Source: Paracoccaceae bacterium (GTDB taxonomy: Bacteria > Pseudomonadota > Alphaproteobacteria > Rhodobacterales > Rhodobacteraceae). From it: a stretch of DNA of 39,092 nt. How positions within the stretch are numbered: the stretch's first letter is position 1; each line of letters begins with the position of its first letter. Below, piece after piece: positions 35,557 to 39,092 of this stretch. Below the pieces are notes generated by a model, which was given only the letters and a program-made list of their open reading frames with translations, had not been told where the DNA came from and did no database searches. The stretch is taken from NCBI GenBank assembly GCA_947476475.1, contig CANJQT010000028.1:1-39092 (forward strand), read 5' to 3'. Both the position numbers and the translations under genes were made by a program.

Positions 35557-36812
35557 CGCCCCCCGGCTGGCCAGCCCTGTGGCGTACCTTCGGGCGGATC
35601 GGGCTTTTGTCGTTTGGTGGCCCGGCCGCGCAGATCGCATTCATGCACCGCGTGCTGGTCGATGAAAAACGCTGGCTGAGCGAAGCGGATTACTTGCGCG
35701 CACTGTCCTTTTGCATGCTTTTGCCGGGACCAGAGGCAATGCAGCTTGCCACCTACGCCGGTTGGCGGCTGCGGGGCGTGCCGGGCGGCCTTCTGGCCGG
35801 GCTTTTGTTCGTTCTGCCCGGGGCCGGGGTCATTCTGGCGCTGGCGGCAGCCTATGTCAGCTGGGGCGGTCTGCCTTTGGTGGCCGCGCTGTTTCTAGGG
35901 GTGAAGGCCTGCGTGGCAGTCATCGTTGTCGAGGCCCTGATCCGGCTGGCCAAACGCGCGATCAAGGGGCCGGTCCAACGCGCCTTTGCCCTGCTGGCCT
36001 TTTTGGGCATCTTCGCCCTGAGCCTGCCCTTTCCGCTGATCATTCTGGGGGCGGCGTTGGCCGGGGCCATCCTTCTGCCTTCGCCAAAGGCGGCGCCAGA
36101 CCTGCTGCCCGCTTCCAGCCATGGACATCTGGTGCCAACACTTACGCTGGGGGCGGCCCTGTGGGGGGCGCCACTTCTGGCCTTGTGGGCAACGGGTCAG
36201 ACCTTTCTGCTGACGCTCGGCCTGTTCTTTTCGAAACTGGCGATGGTGACCTTTGGCGGGGCCTATGCGGTTCTGGCCTATATGACCCAGACGGTGGTGC
36301 AGGATCATGGCTGGCTGGACACCGCGCAGATGATCGACGCGCTGGGGCTGGCGGAAACCACGCCGGGGCCGCTTATTCTGGTCACGGAATTTGTGGCCTA
36401 TCTGGCCGGGCACGCGCAGGGTGGCGCGGTTCTGGCGCTGGCGGCGGCCCTGCTGACGCTTTGGGTGACTTTCCTGCCCTGTTTTCTGTGGATCTTCGCC
36501 TTTGCCCCCTACATCGAACGCATCGCACGCCGTCCCCGCCTGCAAGGGGCGCTGGCGGGCATTACCGCCGCGGTGGTCGGGGTCATTGCAAGCCTTGCGC
36601 TGTGGTTTGCGTTACATGTGCTGTTTGCCCGCCTTGGCAGCCTCACTCTGGGCTGGGTCCAGCTGCCCTTGCCCGACCTTCGCAGCCTTGATCCGGTTGC
36701 TGCGGGCCTGATGGCACTTTCGGGTTATCTGCTGCTGATCCGGCACTGGCCGCTTCTGGCGGTGCTGGGCCTGTCAGCGGCACTGGGGGCCGGGACGATC
36801 TTTGCCGGATAG
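35553..36812 (+). CDS. chrA: Chromate transporter ChrA
   Basis: A 419-residue full-length (two-half) CHR-family transporter starting at GTG 35553. Each half carries the chromate-transporter signature: FGRIGLLSFGGPAAQIAFMH with MLLPGPEAMQLATYAGWR in the N-half, and FSKLAMVTFGGAYAVLAYM with GLAETTPGPLILVTEFVAY in the C-half. About ten membrane helices are visible. It exports chromate, driven by the proton gradient. A sulfate-related role is possible where chromate is absent. Coupled by 4 bases to chrB. Confidence 0.95.
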   Translation: MTPPGWPALWRTFGRIGLLSFGGPAAQIAFMHRVLVDEKRWLSEADYLRALSFCMLLPGPEAMQLATYAGWRLRGVPGGLLAGLLFVLPGAGVILALAAAYVSWGGLPLVAALFLGVKACVAVIVVEALIRLAKRAIKGPVQRAFALLAFLGIFALSLPFPLIILGAALAGAILLPSPKAAPDLLPASSHGHLVPTLTLGAALWGAPLLALWATGQTFLLTLGLFFSKLAMVTFGGAYAVLAYMTQTVVQDHGWLDTAQMIDALGLAETTPGPLILVTEFVAYLAGHAQGGAVLALAAALLTLWVTFLPCFLWIFAFAPYIERIARRPRLQGALAGITAAVVGVIASLALWFALHVLFARLGSLTLGWVQLPLPDLRSLDPVAAGLMALSGYLLLIRHWPLLAVLGLSAALGAGTIFAG

Positions 36813-36907
36813 CAAAATCACGACGATTGAAAATGTGCGGCGGCGTGCCCCCTTCCCTTCCGGTTTGCCCGCACTTATGCTTCATGCATAAAAGCGAGAG
36901 ATTTCAC

Positions 36908-37390
36908 ATGGCCCGCAAGATCGACTACGGCAACCTGATGCACCGCGCGATGCGGGGGCTGATCACCGAAGTCTTGCGCGACGTCGAAAAAGGCGGGCTG
37001 CCGGGCGATCATCACTTCTTCATCACCTTCGACACCCGCCACGAAGATGCGCGACTGGCCGACTGGCTCAAGGACCGTTACCCGCAGGACATGACCATCG
37101 TCATGCAGCATTGGTATGACGCGCTGAAGGTTGATCCCGCCGGCTTTGCGATCACCCTTAACTTCGGTGATCAGCCAGAGCCGCTTTACATCCCGTTCGA
37201 TGCCATCCGCACCTTTGTCGACCCGTCCGTAGAATTCGGGCTGCGGTTCGAAACACACGACTCGGACGATGATGAGGACGACGAAGAGGATGACGACGAA
37301 GGCGCGCCTATGGATGCCGATGTCGAACCCGACGAAGCGCCCGCCCGCAAGGACGCCGAGGTTGTCAGTCTGGACAAATGGCGCAAATAG
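36908..37390 (+). CDS. sspB: SspB-type ClpXP adaptor (alpha class)
   Basis: A 160-residue adaptor that hands ssrA-tagged proteins to the ClpXP protease. ATG 36908 gives MARKIDYGNLMHRAMRGLI, the alpha-class SspB opening; the frame is open upstream but lacks a site. The folded domain spans about 1-115 (HHFFITFDTRHEDARL, YDALKVDPAGFAITLNF, EPLYIPFDAI). A strongly acidic linker (about 118-145) leads to the tail VVSLDKWRK, the ClpX-binding motif. The tag it should recognise is encoded by ssrA about 3 kb upstream. Confidence 0.92.
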   Translation: MARKIDYGNLMHRAMRGLITEVLRDVEKGGLPGDHHFFITFDTRHEDARLADWLKDRYPQDMTIVMQHWYDALKVDPAGFAITLNFGDQPEPLYIPFDAIRTFVDPSVEFGLRFETHDSDDDEDDEEDDDEGAPMDADVEPDEAPARKDAEVVSLDKWRK

Positions 37391-37448
37391 CCGCGCACAC
37401 GCCTTTCCGGACGACCGAATACCAGCCCCAGAACGGAATGAAGTGACC

Positions 37449-38039
37449 ATGGCCTCTGGCAGTGCATTGTTCTTCCGCCGCCTGCTGACCAACCCGCGCC
37501 GGGTGTCGGCGATAGCCCCCTCGTCACGTTTTCTGGGGCGCGCCATGACGGCGGGGCTTGGGCCGGACAGCGGCCCGGTGGTGGAGTTCGGCCCCGGTTC
37601 CGGCAGTCTGACCCGTGCCATTCTGGCACGCGGGGTGCGGCCCGAACATCTGACGCTGTTCGAACTGGACGGCGAATTCGTCCGCGACCTGCGTCAACGC
37701 TTTCCGGGTGTTACCGTCCACCATGCCCCCGCCGATGCCGCCACCGACTTCGTCAGCCCGGGGATTGCCGCCGTCATCTCGGGTCTGCCGCTGTTGTCGA
37801 TGCCGCCAGCGGTCTGCTCCGCCATCGTCGGAGCCGCATTTCGCATCCTGCGCCCCGGCGCGGCCTATATTCAGTTCACCTACGGCCCAAAACCGTCGAT
37901 CCCGCCCGAAATCATTGCCGATCTTGGCCTTACGGTTGAACAAAGGGCTTTTGTCTGGGCCAACCTTCCCCCGGCCCGCGTGCATCATTTCCGCAAGCCG
38001 GGGCCTTTTGGCGCGGAAATCCAGGCACGCCTTGATTGA
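37449..38039 (+). CDS. Class I SAM-dependent methyltransferase, phospholipid N-methyltransferase-like
   Basis: A 196-residue methyltransferase. ATG 37449 is chosen; the frame is open through the sspB 3' end, but the family opening FFRRLLTNPRRVSAIAPSS (residues 8-26) starts here. This opening resembles the Sinorhizobium-type phosphatidylethanolamine N-methyltransferase PmtA. SAM motif I is VVEFGPGSGSLTRAIL at 44-59, the acidic ribose-binding position is in LTLFELDGEF, and the motif IV-like ISGLPLLSMP follows. PmtA makes phosphatidylcholine; rRNA dimethylases share motif I, so the substrate is not certain. It lies 58 bases after sspB and 51 bases before fumC. Confidence 0.78.
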   Translation: MASGSALFFRRLLTNPRRVSAIAPSSRFLGRAMTAGLGPDSGPVVEFGPGSGSLTRAILARGVRPEHLTLFELDGEFVRDLRQRFPGVTVHHAPADAATDFVSPGIAAVISGLPLLSMPPAVCSAIVGAAFRILRPGAAYIQFTYGPKPSIPPEIIADLGLTVEQRAFVWANLPPARVHHFRKPGPFGAEIQARLD

Positions 38040-38090
38040 TTTCCTTCACGGGCTTGCCCTAAGACAAGAACAGCCATCCCGGAGAGAGCC

Positions 38091-39092
38091 ATGACCATGA
38101 CCCGCACCGAAACCGACAGCTTTGGCCCGCTCGAGGTGCCCGCCGACAAATATTGGGGGGCGCAGACCCAGCGCTCGATCCAGAATTTCCCGATCGGCTG
38201 GGAACGTCAGCCGGTGGCAATCATCCGTGCGCTTGGCGTGATCAAGAAGGCCTGCGCACTGGTCAACATCGCGCAGGGCGACCTTGATGCGGACTTGGGC
38301 AAGACCATTGCCGCGGCGGCGCAGGAAGTGATCGACGGCAAATTCGATGACAACTTTCCGCTGGTGGTCTGGCAGACCGGATCGGGCACCCAGTCGAACA
38401 TGAACGCCAACGAAGTGATTTCGAACCGCGCCATCGAAATGCTGGGCGGGGTGATGGGTTCGAAAAAGCCGGTCCATCCGAACGATCACGTCAACATGGG
38501 CCAATCCTCGAACGACACCTTCCCCACGGCAATGCATGTGGCAATCGGCATGATGGCGCGCGATGTGCTGCTGCCGGGGCTGGAAAAGCTGCACAAGGCG
38601 CTGGCGGCCAAGGCGGCAGAGTTCAGGGACATCATCAAGATCGGCCGAACCCACACGCAGGATGCGACGCCCCTGACACTGGGGCAGGAATTTTCGGGCT
38701 ACGCCAAGCAGGTCGAAAAGGGCATCGCACGGGTGAAATCCTGCCTGCCGGACATTTATGAACTGGCGCAGGGCGGCACCGCCGTCGGCACCGGCCTTAA
38801 CACCCGCGTCGGCTGGGACACCCGCGTTGCGGCAGAGATCGCGGGGATCACCGGCCTGCCCTTCGTCACCGCCCCCAACAAGTTCGAAGCCTTGGCCGCG
38901 CATGATGCGATGGTGATGTTTTCGGGCGCGCTGAAAACCGTGGCGGCAAGCCTGTTCAAGATCGCCAATGACCTTCGGTTTCTGGGGTCTGGCCCGCGGT
39001 CGGGTCTGGGCGAACTGATCCTGCCAGAAAACGAACCCGGATCGTCGATCATGCCGGGCAAGGTCAACCCAACTCAGGCCGAGGCGCTGACC
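38091..39092 (+). CDS. fumC: Fumarate hydratase class II, 5' part (3' end outside window)
   Basis: 334 codons are visible and the frame runs off the window end. ATG 38091 follows GGAGAGAG (38081-38088); ATG 38097 is an alternative. The protein opens [25 protein letters not shown] in two familiar blocks (DSFGPLEVP and KYWGAQTQ). [13 protein letters not shown] and [19 protein letters not shown] are active-site segments, [16 protein letters not shown] carries the catalytic His region, and [13 protein letters not shown] is the superfamily signature with the catalytic Ser loop. It interconverts fumarate and malate in the TCA cycle, iron-independent, as a tetramer. Confidence 0.97.
   Translation, partial: MTMTRTETDSFGPLEVPADKYWGAQTQRSIQNFPIGWERQPVAIIRALGVIKKACALVNIAQGDLDADLGKTIAAAAQEVIDGKFDDNFPLVVWQTGSGTQSNMNANEVISNRAIEMLGGVMGSKKPVHPNDHVNMGQSSNDTFPTAMHVAIGMMARDVLLPGLEKLHKALAAKAAEFRDIIKIGRTHTQDATPLTLGQEFSGYAKQVEKGIARVKSCLPDIYELAQGGTAVGTGLNTRVGWDTRVAAEIAGITGLPFVTAPNKFEALAAHDAMVMFSGALKTVAASLFKIANDLRFLGSGPRSGLGELILPENEPGSSIMPGKVNPTQAEALT

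Overview
The window looks like chromosome of a Rhodobacteraceae-type alphaproteobacterium (Rhodobacterales). Pointers are the high GC content, a two-piece circularly permuted tmRNA, an alpha-type SspB, a short prolyl-tRNA synthetase, a single LolC/E-type permease with LolD, an HdaA-type DnaA regulator, a VPLPA-CTERM surface protein, a DUF1194 protein, a Hint-fold protein and a DddP-type DMSP lyase. The species cannot be fixed from the sequence alone. No phage, plasmid, insertion sequence or CRISPR array was seen.

Layout. 1-1120: 3' end of a class III aminotransferase with a strong terminator. 1378-7293: a surface and exopolysaccharide island. It holds a VPLPA-CTERM exported protein, then a tight operon of UDP-glucuronate decarboxylase, UDP-glucose 4-epimerase, a membrane-embedded processive family 2 glycosyltransferase and a secreted GH26-like glycosidase, closed by a terminator. 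7600-7920: a small exported basic protein. 7985-11878 (minus): a lipoprotein cytochrome c, lolD, lolC/E and proS. 12111-17979 (plus): an AI-2E family permease, hdaA, ppk1 and ppx. 18058-21780: selO, a DUF2238-like membrane protein, an EEP-family hydrolase and an EamA permease, packed in convergent and divergent pairs. 22108-23546 (minus): trigger factor preceded by tRNA-Leu(UAG). 23728-25844: a degenerate Hint protein convergent with the NAD(P)HX repair enzyme. 26016-27872: glnB-glnA with a terminator. 28020-29357: dddP. 29426-29740: a small exported protein, possibly truncated. 29821-32962: purB, a TPR protein and an orphan FliG-like protein. 33505-33862: the ssrA (tmRNA) promoter and gene. 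33967-36812: a DUF1194 protein and a rhodanese-ChrB/ChrA chromate module. 36908-39092: sspB, a phospholipid-methyltransferase-like gene and the 5' part of fumC.

How the parts fit. Much of the window is housekeeping: translation, protein folding, ribosome rescue, nitrogen assimilation, purine synthesis, the TCA cycle, polyphosphate turnover and lipoprotein sorting. The accessory parts are the polysaccharide operon, dddP and the chromate module. The polysaccharide operon supplies its own nucleotide-sugar enzymes, a synthase that would polymerise and export, and a periplasmic or secreted hydrolase that could trim the product. The tmRNA and the SspB adaptor that would deliver its tagged products to ClpXP lie about 3 kb apart.

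Most notable observations: the DddP homologue carries every metal ligand and catalytic residue of the characterised enzyme, at identical residue numbers, and uses a TTG start; the GT2 synthase departs from the QxxRW signature; the Hint protein has lost its catalytic residues; an intergenic repeat family (GGCGGGGATATT core) forms a long hairpin after ppk1 and brackets dddP; a small exported gene appears cut by an in-frame stop; and the FliG paralogue lacks the usual torque-helix acidic residues.
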